64,000 nt of DNA, from the NCBI RefSeq assembly GCF_030272615.1, contig NC_081413.1, positions 331,697,302-331,761,301 of the forward strand, in the 5' to 3' direction. This document shows, piece after piece, positions 23,303 through 34,747 of the stretch; position 1 is the first letter of the stretch, and each line of letters starts with the position of its first letter. The stretch comes from Cryptomeria japonica. Lineage: Eukaryota; Streptophyta; Pinopsida; Cupressales; Cupressaceae. A program made the position numbers and the translations under genes. Under the pieces are notes generated by a model that was given only the letters and a program-made list of their open reading frames with translations, was not told the origin of the DNA and did no database searches.

Positions 23303-24681
23303 AGTACAACTGGACCTGAGAATTCCAACTCACTATAATAAATAAGCCTCTTATGATTAAAGTCTCATAGGATGAGATTATTTGAGTTTTCTCTTTGAGA
23401 TCTCTCATATTGGGCATTTTGTAGGGCCTTGCAGTCTCAATCACATTTACGTGACTACAACTTGTTTCGGTACCTTGTTGGGCTATAGGCCTCAATCATG
23501 CTTGCATGACTTCAAGGGGTAATTTTGAACAAAATTCCTTACTAAGAACCATAAGATAGAGGCCACCCGATTAACCTCTGAAAGGGGGATAATCTTTGTG
23601 CAAGAGAGATAGTAACTCTCCCAAGATACTTGCCATTTTGTGCCCCAGCGTTGAGAATCCATTGCATAAGACTTAGCGACCATATTCTAATTAGCTATTG
23701 GGTGTGTACCCGAGTTTGCAAGCAAAGGCTTTCTTCTCTAAGCCAACTTCCGTACGATTAGCATGTTGTGCTTGAAGTCATTATACATCTTGCGTGTTTA
23801 CTGTGTTTTCATCCTTGAAACTGAAACTGGAGAAAACAATCAACAACGTAAAAAACTCAGTGATCAAAACTCTGTCTGTGTCAGAAACTAGTCTCTGTCC
23901 AGTCCTCTATCATACGAGTCTATTGAATTATCGTCTGGCTATACATATACTGTCGTACATGTCTTCTCTTTTATCATCTGGTTATAGACTTGTTGTCATA
24001 CGAGTATGAATTCATCCTGTCAGTTTATCATTCGGTTATGTCAGAATTATTGTCCTGGTCCTCAAAATTGTCGTCTGGCCTTAGAAATATTATCGTACGA
24101 ATAATCATTATCCTCATTAGATTTTCATTTGGAGAACCATAAATTGTCGTGCGAGTATTGGTAGCAACTCGTATGAGAAACTGCCTATGTCGTCTGGGAC
24201 CTGCCAAATTGTTGTCTAGATCTGAATACTTTGTCATACAAATTCTTGATTTTGTCAGTCCAGAAACTATCTGTTTGCATACTTTTCCAGAATTGTTATA
24301 CTTGCCTAATCAGTCTATAGTGAGCCTATATCTGGTCATCATAATTCTAAGCATAAACAGTCTTGATAATGTACCCCTGCCGTTATGTTGTATGATTTTG
24401 TCGATAATCTTTCAGCTAGTTCAATCAACTACTTAATCAACTTAAGTTACTTAGATCACGTCTTATACATGATAGATCATTCCTGAAACCAAACTGAGTC
24501 TTAGTCACTTCTCTCAAATCAAAATAAGTTACTTAGATCATGTCTTATACAAGATAGATCATTCCTGAAACCAGACTGAGTTTTAGTCACTTCTCTCAAA
24601 TCACTACGTTAAATGAACAACTAGCTTCAATTTGATCTGGACATCTGCATCACTTCTAGTTCATGGTCACATTAGTTATAA
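23303..24681 (+). mobile_element. Gypsy G leader
   Basis: Non-coding. Bases 23303-23975 are an inverted match of X leader 20880-21605. From 24254 it matches the Gypsy 1 leader, including the roughly 80-bp tandem duplication. The middle holds the largest CGTACGA-type cluster. Confidence 0.75.
23917..24240. repeat. CGTACGA / CGTCTGG motif cluster (G leader)
   Basis: About a dozen related words in 320 bases: ATCATACGAG, ATCGTCTGGC, GTCGTACAT, ATCATCTGG, GTCATACGAG, ATCATTCGG, GTCGTCTGG, ATCGTACGAA, GTCGTGCGAG, CTCGTATGAG, GTCGTCTGGG, GTCATACAA. Spacing is irregular (about 20-40 bases). They look like mutated copies of TCGTACGA alternating with TCGTCTGG. Confidence 0.65.
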
Positions 24682-25338
24682 ATGCCTATTCAAACTAGAA
24701 GTTCTCAAAAGATAGATACCAAAGGTAAAGGATCATCCTTTTCATTATAGAATAATCCATTCTTTGTAGAAGACCCCGTCTCTGACAAACCTTCGTCGTC
24801 AAGTATACCAATTTTTGATCAACCCTTATCTCCCACCATGTCTGGAGAAAGGCAAGAAAGAGAAGTTGCTAAACATTGATACTCATGAAAATATCAACAC
24901 CCATTCTAATGACAATGATTCCTCATCTAGCGAGTCTGAAGCTTCCAAACCTACAAAATCTATTATAATTAGCTGTCAAAATGATAAAGATTTCCAAAAA
25001 ATGATGAAAATCATCATGGCTAGAGAAAAAGAAGAGCATTTTCTAGAGCTAGCAAAACAAGGCGCTAAACTTCCAACTAATTATCACTAAAGAGAAAGAG
25101 ACACCACTAGCATTGGTAAACAAACAATTGCAAGCGTTACATACTGAAATCAAAGAAATGAAAAACAAGGATAAATCATCCAAGCAATATTCTTTGGATG
25201 CGATATGCCTGTTCTCATTTGACAAAAACCTTTACATGCCTCCATTTCCTTCAAGAGTGGAAATTCCTAAGTTTGACAAATATGATGGTAACACAGATCC
25301 TCAAGACCATGTCAGAGAATTTTGTGCTTTATGTGTGG
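24682..25338 (+). pseudogene. Gypsy G gag N-terminus (truncated)
   Basis: ATG at 24682 starts the same MPIQTR N-terminus as Gypsy 1, with a stop and frameshift near 24750-24880, continuing to YMPPFPSRVEIPKFDKYDG and EFCALC. At about 25338 it jumps into the middle of protease. Compared with Gypsy 1 about 1.67 kb is missing (its 7650-9312), which removes the capsid core, the zinc knuckle and the protease active site. Confidence 0.75.
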
Positions 25339-27700
25339 AGAAGACAGAACCTCTAAAGGTTTTGTGCTATTACCGATCGGGGTAGGACCTGCAGAAAGAT
25401 ATGTTATTTTTCAGGTGCTTGACCTTCTTCTTTCCTACAATATCTTGCTGGGTAGGCCATGGATTCACGAAATGAAAGTAGTACCATATACATACCATCA
25501 GTGCTTGAAATTCCCTTATAATGGAGTTGAAGTCAGTATTCCTGTTGCTACAAGCTACACCTGTAATGTATTGAAACAGTGTACTAATAACTTTGTTCCT
25601 CATAACAGAGCAACCTCTATAGCTAAAATTTCATAAACTTTCATGAAAGACTTAGAAAAGAAATTGAAAATCACAGGTACTGCATAGATGGATACAAGAT
25701 AGAACCTGTACTTTTATTAATTTCTCTTCCTCCATCGCCAAGACAGTCTAGAAAACCATCTGAGACTATGAAGCCACAAACTTCAACTGCAAATGTAATT
25801 TATGATGGTATTTTTGTACAATCCTCTACTTCCTTTGCAGATGAAACATAAGAGGAGGCTGTTCTCAAATGGATTTTGAAAGAAGAAAGTGAAAACAAAT
25901 AAGTGCAACACTGTGAGATTTCCCTTGAACAATATGGTCCAGGCTATAAGATGATTCAATGCATGGGATATTCAGGTATCGGTCCTCTGGGCAAGCGTTA
26001 AGAAGGAATTGTTGAACCTCTTAAGCTACAAAATAAGTCTACAAATGATAAATATGGGCTTGGATACCATCTAGGGGAGTCATCAAATCAAAAACATATT
26101 TCTCATCATCAGTCTAAGTAGAGGAAAAAGATACTACATTCAACATCACAGGAAGTAAACACTCAGCAAACTCAGGACAAGTTTGAAAAAGAACAAGAAG
26201 AATTGGCAATCAAGAGAGAAGAAGCGACTTGTAATCAAGTTCCAACTATATCATTAGTAATAGTACAAGGAGTAGAAATCCCAGAAGATATGAGAGAAGA
26301 GATGGAAGGCATTAAAGAATTGTTTGCACCACTAAATATTCCGGTCACATATATACAGGAAGAATGCAAGTAGACGATTCAGAAACTAACTCAAATGACT
26401 ATGAAAGGGGTCCAAAGCCTCTCTCAGATGCATATACTAAGGAAACTCCTGTAGAACCTAGTGATATCATAGATGAACCACAAGAGATAATGTGCTTGAA
26501 ACTGCAAAAGGAAATAAAGGAAATCAGACTAGAAAGACAAGAAGACTTTGAACAACAGCTGAAAGAAGAAAGAGCACAAGAGAATTCTTCACCTTTCATA
26601 TCTCCCTCTAATGAGATAGAGAATATCAGGTATGGGACTACAAATGAAGAATTGGAGGCTATAGAAGTAGGGTCGGTCATTAGTCCAGAGGAAGCTGAAT
26701 GGGAAAGGCGACAGAGACTAACAGAGTCATCAAGATTATGTCAATAGGTATGTCAACTACAAGGTATCATTGAACCAAATCACAAAATAACTTGCAACAT
26801 CAAAGATGTAGACATTGATACTATACATGCTTTCACTAAGCCACTTGAAGAAGATTCAACGGCTTCATCTTTTGACTCACATCACTTTGAAATAAGATCT
26901 ATTTATGACATTACCTATTCGACACAAAACTATGACTACTTCTATATGAATGTTGAGACTTTGTCTGCTAACCCTATTACTGTCAAACCAAGATATGTAG
27001 TCTAGTCTGAAATAGAGGATGATGCTAGTGGTAGGTCTGTTTGGTTAGGTTCCCTAAATACTAACGTAAACTTTGATAATCATGTTCTAACTCTTTCTGG
27101 TCTCAAGATGCTTACGCAAGGTAGTCTTCTGGAACACAACTTGTCGGTCCGAGGTTGTGATGATAATATCGTGAATTCCTTTGAACCTGTTAAATCTTTA
27201 TCCGTGGTACATCTTGAGCTTATTGATTGTAATCTCCAAAATCAACCTTTGAATATACCTACCTTTGCCAACGACTATACATTAGCTTGTTATCTTAATG
27301 CAGTTGAACAAATAGACTCTTCCACCAGTGAACAAAGTGAGAACATGACAACAACAGATGTCAAGTATCTTAGTCGCAAAAATCAATAAAAGAAAAATAA
27401 GAGTTCTGATAGCGAAAACCACATTATGGTAGTGTCGGAATAAAAAATAGTAAAAATAAAGGACGTACCTAACGGTGAAAACCTCTCTGAGGCACCTTAA
27501 GGTGAGATACTTGACATTTTTCCTGATCACTTTCAAGAGCGATCATCAGTGTTGATAGAACCTACACAACCAATAAACATTGGAATAGAAGAAGCTCAAC
27601 ACATCATACATGTAGCTCAATCCTTGTCAGCCGAAGAACTAAAATAATTTGTTGATTTCTTCACAGAAATGAAGATCAATTTTGCATGGACATATGGTGA
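25339..27700 (+). pseudogene. Gypsy G protease remnant, G-patch-like segment and linker
   Basis: Begins with the protease C-terminal half (LLPIGVGP, NILLGRPWI). A G-patch-like segment at 25921-26080 (GYKMIQCMGYSGIGPLGK, then GLGY) is followed by an acidic linker (26364-26747) and a spacer to the reverse transcriptase, with several stops. The segment parallels Gypsy 1 and extends past the point where that copy is cut. Confidence 0.65.
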
Positions 27701-28603
27701 TATGTCAGGTTTGGATCCTAACCTCATAATGCATCATCTTTCTATCACCCCCAATGTTAAACCTGTTAAGCAAAAACTCTAAAAAATGCATCCTCATGTT
27801 GCATTACTTGTTAAGGCCGAGCTAGAAAAATTACTAAAAGCTAGATTCATCAGAGCAATTGATTATGCCGAGTGGATATCTAATATTATACCTGTTTCCA
27901 AACCTGACAAATCAATACGTGTTTGCACAGATTTCAGAGATTTAAACAAAGCTTGTCCAAAAGATGATTTTCCATTTCCCAACATAGACATGATAGTGGA
28001 CATGACTGTTGGCTATGAAATGTACTCACTAATGGATGGTTTTTCTAGATACAATCATATCAAAATTGCACCTGAGGATCAAGAGAAAACATCAATCATC
28101 TATGCATGGGGAACTTTCTGCTGGAATGTAATGCCCTTCGGCTTAAAGAATGAAGGTGCTACTTATCAAACAACTATAACAAATTTTTTTTATGATATGA
28201 TGCACAAAAACATGGAGGATTGTTTTGATGATACCCTAGTCAAATCTATGAAATGATCAACACATCTCTCAGAACTAGGTCCAATCTTAGATAGGATGGA
28301 AAAATTCAAACTTAGATTGAATCCTAAGAAATGTGCATTTGGAGTTACATCTGGTAAGCTCCTAGGATATATTGTTTTAGCAAAAGGGATTGAAGTGGAT
28401 CCAGAAAAAGTTAAGGCTATAAGGGAATTGCCACCTTCGAAGAATGTCAGTCAAATGAGGACTCTCCAAGGGCGGCTCCAATCCATAAGACGTTTCATCT
28501 CTCAGCTAGTAGATAAGGCTCAACCATTCACAAAGGCATTATAGAAAGGAGTCACATATAACTGGGATGAAGATTGTGAACAACATCTAAAGCAAATCAA
28601 GGA
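27700..28603 (+). pseudogene. Gypsy G reverse transcriptase, broken
   Basis: Ty3/Gypsy reverse transcriptase blocks in order: FIRAIDYAEWISNIIPVSK, VCTDFRDLNKACPKDDFP, YSLMDGFSRYNHI, MPFGLKNEGATYQ, catalytic CFDDTLVKS (usually YVDD; the two aspartates remain), and LNPKKCAFGVTSGKLLGYIV. Stops lie at 27779, 28254 and 28542; TAG at 28542 replaces a likely CAG. The LINE enters the connection region at 28604 and the gene resumes at 36630. It would have copied element RNA into DNA. Confidence 0.9.
28582..28603 (+). repeat. LINE target-site duplication, left copy
   Basis: Begins AACATCTAAAG and continues to CAAGGA; pairs with 36630-36651. It is reverse transcriptase coding sequence of Gypsy G, which reads on after the right copy. 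Confidence 0.9.
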
Positions 28604-28610
28604 GAAGTGG

Positions 28611-28802
28611 CAATGGGAGCGGGAGAAGGTGGCGGCAATGGGCGAACTCAAATTTCAAATTCTTTGCAAGGCGGGAACTCTGGTTCCAATGGTGGGAGAG
28701 AAGCGGCAATGGGAGCGGGAGAAGGTGGCAGCAATGGGCAAACTCAAATTTCAAATTCTCTACAAGGCAGGAACTCTGGTTCCAATGGTGGGAGCAGCTA
28801 GA
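28611..28802 (+). repeat. 96-bp tandem duplication at the start of LINE ORF1
   Basis: Two copies with a period of exactly 96 bases (28611 and 28707), nearly identical. They keep the frame and give a 32-residue Gly/Ser/Asn-rich repeat beginning AMGAGEGG. Confidence 0.92.
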
Positions 28803-30370
28803 TCAATGCAACTGGTCCCATAGGCGATAAGGATAAGCCTCCGGACATCCCAGAGGCTGTTGTTGACTTGAAGTCTGATGTTATTCTGCCAGAGGAGACA
28901 ACGGGTTCATCTAGGCTTTTGGGGGAAGGGTCCAACAGGGGGCCCATTCCACGTGATGACTTCGTTGATAGCGGAAAGGAAAAAAAGAAATGGTCTTCCC
29001 TATTTGGAACTAGACCAACTGGTAAATCTTCCCTACCTCTTGTCAAGAATATCTCTGACCCTTCTGGTGGTAAGTTTTCTATCTCTATCCCTGACCAGGT
29101 TCTGGACCATAATATAAATAGTATGTCAAACTCCTTGGTAGAGAAATTTATGGGTTCGTGTCCTAATATTGAAGTTGTTAGGGCTTTTGTCAAACGAAAA
29201 TGGGTCCTCAAGGGAAATGTTAAAGTCTCGGCTTTACCTAAAGGCCTTTTGTCTTTTTCTTTTTCATGTGAAGAAGATAAGGTTAAGATTCTGTGTGGAA
29301 GCCCCTGGATGGTAGGAAAGACAACATTGGTCCTTCGAAAATGGCATCTGAACCTGAATATGAACGATTCTCTCTTGGCGCAAGTTCCAGCCTAGATAAA
29401 GCTTCCAGGCTTGCCTCTTGAATATTGGGCAGAAAGTATCTTCTTTGGAATTGCAAGCTCCTTTGGTGAGCTACTCTCTATAGACCCAGTCACTGCTTCA
29501 AAAAGGAGACTGACTCATGCTAGGTTCTATGTAGGAGTAGCCCCTGATGCAAATATGCCGTAACATATAGACCTAGTTTCAAAGTTGGGAACTTGGAAAC
29601 AACACATTGAATATGAATCTATCCCTTTTGCATGTTTCCACTGTAAAAAAGTAGGTCACTGGGCAAAATCCTACCCAAACAAGCCGATGGTAGAACAATA
29701 GCAGCCTAAACCCCAAATTGAAAACCAAAAGCTGCTAGAGAAAATGGTGTGGCAAGTTAAAAACCCAGAGAATAAGGAAGATAAATCCAATCTCTTTAAT
29801 CCTTTGGGGGAAAAGAAGGAAGTGACATCAAATTCTATCTCTAGCCCCTCAACCTAGGAAGCAGTGAGAAACAAATCAACCAAAGCCAACCCCTTGGGTA
29901 CTACTCAAAAAGAGGAAATGAAAGATCAGACTGAATCTACAAATGAGTTAGCTGAAGTGGTTGTTGACACTTATGAAGGCAAGGAACTGGAAGAAAAAGA
30001 TTCCCAACATGAGGAAGGGGAGATCCCTAACCCCCAAGAAGAAAGGACTGATTCTTCACTAGCCTCGCCAAGTTTTGAAATTCAAGAAGCCCAAAAATGT
30101 GCAATTTTGGGTATGAACCTATCGGACTCAGAACAGAGTTCAAAAATAGTGAACAATGTTTCAACTAATTCTAGAACTCCTAATTGGGGTAATGAAGAAG
30201 AAATCTCCAAAATCCTCAGCAACCCGAAAGAGGCTCTTGTGATAGAAGCTGAATGGAAGCAACCAAAATACAGGAATAAGAAAGGATCTACTCCCGTGAC
30301 TTCCCTTCTAAGGAAATCTAGCAGAATAGCTCAAGTTGATGTGGGGTACATCTCCTCTTCCCTAGGGTGA
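28613..30370 (+). pseudogene. LINE ORF1 (RNA-binding protein), broken
   Basis: A single frame of 586 codons from ATG 28613 to TGA 30368, with about five internal stops (28799, 29393 and others). Residues about 1-63 are a Gly/Ser-rich tandem duplication. Then a DUF4283-like domain (LCGSPWMVGKTTLVLRKWH) and a zinc knuckle CFHCKKVGHWAKSY in which the last cysteine is tyrosine. The C-terminal half is acidic and disordered. Plant LINE ORF1 proteins of this type bind the LINE RNA. It lies 95 bases before ORF2. Confidence 0.85.
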
Positions 30371-30465
30371 CCCTCTAATCATAAAGTCAGAGATAAGGAG
30401 GCCAACAAGAACATTGCAGATGGAACCCAAAAGACTCTTAAGGAGTTGGGAATCGGTAAGTAGTT

Positions 30466-33400
30466 ATGAAGATTATCTCCTGGAATATTAGGGGACTCAA
30501 TAATCCCCATAAACATGATATCATTAGAAATATGATAAGAGATAGTAATCCTGATATTTTTCTAATTCAAGAAACCAAAATGAGTAGAGAAAAAGTTGAA
30601 TCTTTGAAGTTCTTTAAAAATGGTAATGTTAGTGGTGGCAGCTCCAAAGGTGCTTCAGGAGGTATTGCTACCATCGGGAATCTGAATACTGTTAAAGGTC
30701 ATGTTATTATTCAGGACAATAATTTCTCTTGTATCAAATTTGAGAATTTAAAAGATGGTACTTCATGGGTTCTCACTAATATTTATGCTCCAAATACTTT
30801 GAAGGCTAGAAACTCTTTTTGGAAAAAAATTACACAGGCTAGGGACAACTTCAAAAATATTAGTTGGGTGGTTATGGGAGACTTCGATACTCCTTTGAGA
30901 GAGGAGGAAAAATTTGGAGGAAGTCCTCCTCAACTGGAAAGTAGGATGGCCCTCATGGATTTTATTAATTCTCAGGCTCTCAATGACTTGGAAATACAAG
31001 GATGCACTTACACTTGGACTAACAGAAGAACTGGCAATGATCTTATCCAAGTGTGTCTTGATAGAATCCTCATCTCTGATGATTGGTATAGTCATTACTT
31101 CTGTTCTTTGATGGCCCACTTTCGGGTTGGATCTGATCATTTCCCTATCACCTTCATTGCTGACTCAATCAATAGAATGAGAAGCTTTCCCTTCAGATTT
31201 GAAAAAATGTGGACCCTCCACCCCGAAATCAAAAGAAATATTAAGAAATGGTGGAGCATTCAAGTTGAGGGAATGACTATGTTTAAAGTTGTCAAAAAGC
31301 TCAAAAGGGTGAAGGACAACATAAGACTCTGGAACAAAACTAGCTTTGGGAATATTTTTGAGGCTAAGAGCAAAGTTCAGGAAGACCTTAAAAAAATACA
31401 GGATCAAATTTAGAAGGATGGTTTCAGTACTGTGTCTATTGCTGATGAAAATGAGACTCTCAAAAAATACCATGATATCATTTCCAAAGAGGAAACATTC
31501 TGGAAGCAGAGATTGAGATGCATTTGGCTTAAGGAAGGAGATAGGAACACAAGATTCTTCCATATGTCGACGATTAAGCATAAAGCAGTTAATAGGGTTA
31601 ACAAGCTAGTGATGGATAACGGGGAGTTGGTCAAGGAGGATGAAATAAGGAATGAAGCTAAAAGGTATTTCTTGGACCTCCTTAAGAGGGATCACAGCCT
31701 GGATACTGAAGTCCAATCCTCCTTTGATGGTAACAAAGCACCTAGCCCAGACGGCTTCCCAATGTTCTTTTTCCAAGAATTTTGGGAGATTGTTGGAAAA
31801 TATGTATCCAATGGAGTTAAGGAATTTTTTGGGGCTAGAAAACACTTGAAAGAAATCAATGGCACTTTTATTTCTCTCATACCCAAAACTCAAGGTGCTG
31901 ATTCTTTGGACAAATTTAGACCTATTAGCCTCTGCAATTCTTTTTACAAGATAATTTCCAAGGTTCTTACCTCTAGAATCTTGTCTGTCCTTCTTGCCTT
32001 AATTAAACACTAGCAAAATGGTTTTGTTCCTGGAAGACAAATTCTTGACTCCATTATTATGGTCCATGAGAACATTCATTATCTTGTTAGAGAAAAGAAA
32101 CAGGGTTTCATCCTAAAGCTTGATCTCTCCAAAGCCTATGACAAGGTTAAGTGGTCTTTACTTCAGAAAGTCCTCACTTCTTTTGGTTTTTCCTCCAGAG
32201 TTGTCGACCTCCTCTCTCAGCTTACCGCCTCTGCTACTTTCGCTGTTCTTGTCAATGGTTCTCCCTCAACTTTTTTCTAACCTTCTAGAGGTTTAAGGCA
32301 AGGGGATCCTATCTCCCCCATCCTCTTCATCATTATGGCAGAATGCTTTGGAAGGACTATGGAAAAAATGGTGTTGCAAGGCTCCTTTAAGGGCCTCCAA
32401 CCATCTTCTGCTGACCTTATCTGTTCCCACCAACAATTTGTTGATGATACTATTATTATGGGGGAATCAAGTATTTTAGAAGCTAAAGTCTTGAAGAGCA
32501 TTCTATGTAAATTTGCCTCTGCTTCTGGTCAGCTTATCAATTGGGCTAAAAGTGAAGTTTTTTTCATTAATACTCCCGAGAGAAGATAACAGAGGATCAA
32601 CAGAATCCTAGAGTGTAGGATTGCTGATCTTCTCACTACCTACCTTGGTCTCCCCATGGGCATTGCACCTCCTGATCCCTTCTGGAGTTCTCTTGTGGAC
32701 AAATTTCATAAAAAACTTGCAGGTTAGAAAGGAGCCCTCTTAAGTCAAGCTAGCAAGCTCCAACTCCTTAAGGCTACTCTTCAAAGTATTTCAATTTATG
32801 CTCTAAGTCTTTTCAGAATTCCAGTTAAGTATGCTGATGCAATCGAGAAAATTCAAAGAAGATTCTTATGGTCTGGGGTTGAGGATAAGCAAAGAATGTC
32901 TTTGGTGGCTTGGGACCAGGTCTGTAGGCCGAAAAGCAAAGGTGGGCTGGGTCTTAGAAGGATTCGTACCCTAAATGAAGCTCTCCTGTCCAAACAAGTC
33001 TGGAGAATGTTTCATTCAGACTCTGAATGGTGTAAAATTTGGTGAAGTAAGTACTCTCTTCTATCCTCCTCTCTCTCCTCTTTTATCCATTCGGACCTTA
33101 GTATTAATGGATCCCACATATGGAATCATGCCTCTAAATGTAAAGAAGATATAGCCAAAGGAGTGATCTGGAAACTAGGAAATGGTAGGAAAGTTAAATT
33201 TTGGGAGGATCCTTGGCTTTTTGATAAACCCTTGAATGATATCAATGAATGGGCCCCCTATGCTCCCTCTTGTATTAGAACTTTTGGCTCCTTAGTTGTT
33301 GAGTACTAGGTTGGTAGTGAATGGAAGAACATTGAAAGCATCCACCCTAGCCTTTCTAAGCTCAAGATCCATCTGTCTGCGGTATGGCTGAATAAAGAAG

Positions 33401-34569
33401 AAGACTCCCTGATTTGGAAACATGATCCTAAAGGTACTTTATCTGTTTCCTCTATGTATTGTGTCCTCCCCCCCCCCCCCCCCCCCCTCTCAATCAACCC
33501 TTACGGGTCTAAAGCCTGGATTAAGGGTCTCACACCCAAAATCAATCTTTTGTTCTGGACCAGCCTCTAAAATAAGATTCTGACCCTTGACAACCTCAAA
33601 GGCAGAGGCTTTTCCCTCCCTAATAGATGTGTGTTGTGCCTTCAAGAGGAAGAGTCTGTGGACCACCTTGCTCTCCACTATTCCTTCTCAGCCTCTGTTT
33701 GGGACAGTTTTCTCAAGAGTTTTAGTATGGCCTGGGTGTTTCCGAATAACATCAGTGACCTGTTCTCCTCCTGGAATATTAAATGGACTAACTCTTTTTT
33801 GAGATGTTTGTGGTAGTTCTCTCTTCCTCACATCTTGTGGGGACTATGGAAAGAAAGAAATAACCGAATCTTCAGGGATATCTCCCTTAATCAAGATATT
33901 GTGTTCCAGAAAATTCAATGGTCGATTCAGGAAAATATAAGGATCATTGAGGGTCCTTGTTACTTGAACAACTCACTGGAATCAAACATCTTGAGGGTAT
34001 GGAATATGAAGATTAATGATGGTCCTAACAACCACAATAAAAGGCTTGAAGCTAAATGGCAAACCCCTCCTCAAGGTTGGTTCAAAGTTAATTTTGATGG
34101 TGCTGCCAAAGGTAACCCTGGTCCTTCAAGTTGTGGAGCTATACTGAGAGATGACAGAGGAATTTGCAAGGAAATGGTTGCTATCCCTATTGGAACCCAA
34201 ACCAACCATAAAGCTGAAGCAATGGTAGCTCTTCAAGGCATCCTCCTAGCTAAAAAGTGGAATTTCCCCTATCGATGGATTGAAGGGGATTCAAATAATA
34301 TTATAAAGTGTCTTAAGGGGACTTCAAAACCTTCATGGTCGATTCACAACATAATCACCTCTGCTATTGATCTTATTAGCACCTTTAAAAATTGCCATAT
34401 ATCCCACATCTACCGGGAGGCCAACGACTCTGCTGACTGGGCTGCCAATGCGACAGTTAAAAGTGAGGAAATTACCACGTGGATGGGTGAACGCGGACTC
34501 CCCGAAGATGTTAGACAAATCATTAGTAATGAGAGATATAGAAGCACACCAAAGATTCTTGATGGATAG
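30466..34569 (+). pseudogene. LINE ORF2: endonuclease, reverse transcriptase, RNase H
   Basis: One frame, 1,368 codons, with internal stops (31411, 32011, 32278, 32587, 33046 and others). The AP-type endonuclease begins MKIISWNIRGLNN, with IQETK, NIYAP, MGDFD (usually GDFN) and GSDHFPI. Reverse transcriptase: FRPISLCN, FVPGRQI, LDLSKAYDKV, GLRQGDPISPILF, catalytic QQFVDDTI. A zinc-binding region (CVLCLQEEESVDHL) lies at about 33630. The C-terminal RNase H has FDGAAKGNPGP, KAEAMVAL, EGDSNNI and EANDSADWAA. A 20-base C run lies at 33468-33487. The C-terminal RNase H places it among plant L1 lineages that have gained this domain. Confidence 0.93.
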
Positions 34570-34747
34570 GATAATTATGAAAAGTACTAATGTGAGTACT
34601 TCGAGTTACTATAATAATGAGAATATCACTCATTCTGACATCAATGCCATTAACTCTCATGCTTTTTGAGTAACTATTATAGTTCCAAAAAGATCTCTGG
34701 TTTATCTGCTCTGCAAGCTTCAAAATTTGACTGTGGGCAGCGACAAC

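Noticed and set aside
28607-28823. Overlapping second-frame ORF at LINE start
   Set aside because: It is the shadow frame of the 96-bp duplication; the ORF1 frame continues through the whole LINE ORF1.
30763-31140. Antisense ORF within LINE endonuclease
   Set aside because: Shadow of the conserved endonuclease frame on the other strand; no motif of its own.
33468-33487. Twenty-base C run as a biological signal
   Set aside because: It lies within LINE ORF2 at a low-complexity proline stretch and is more likely slippage or a sequencing/assembly artefact.
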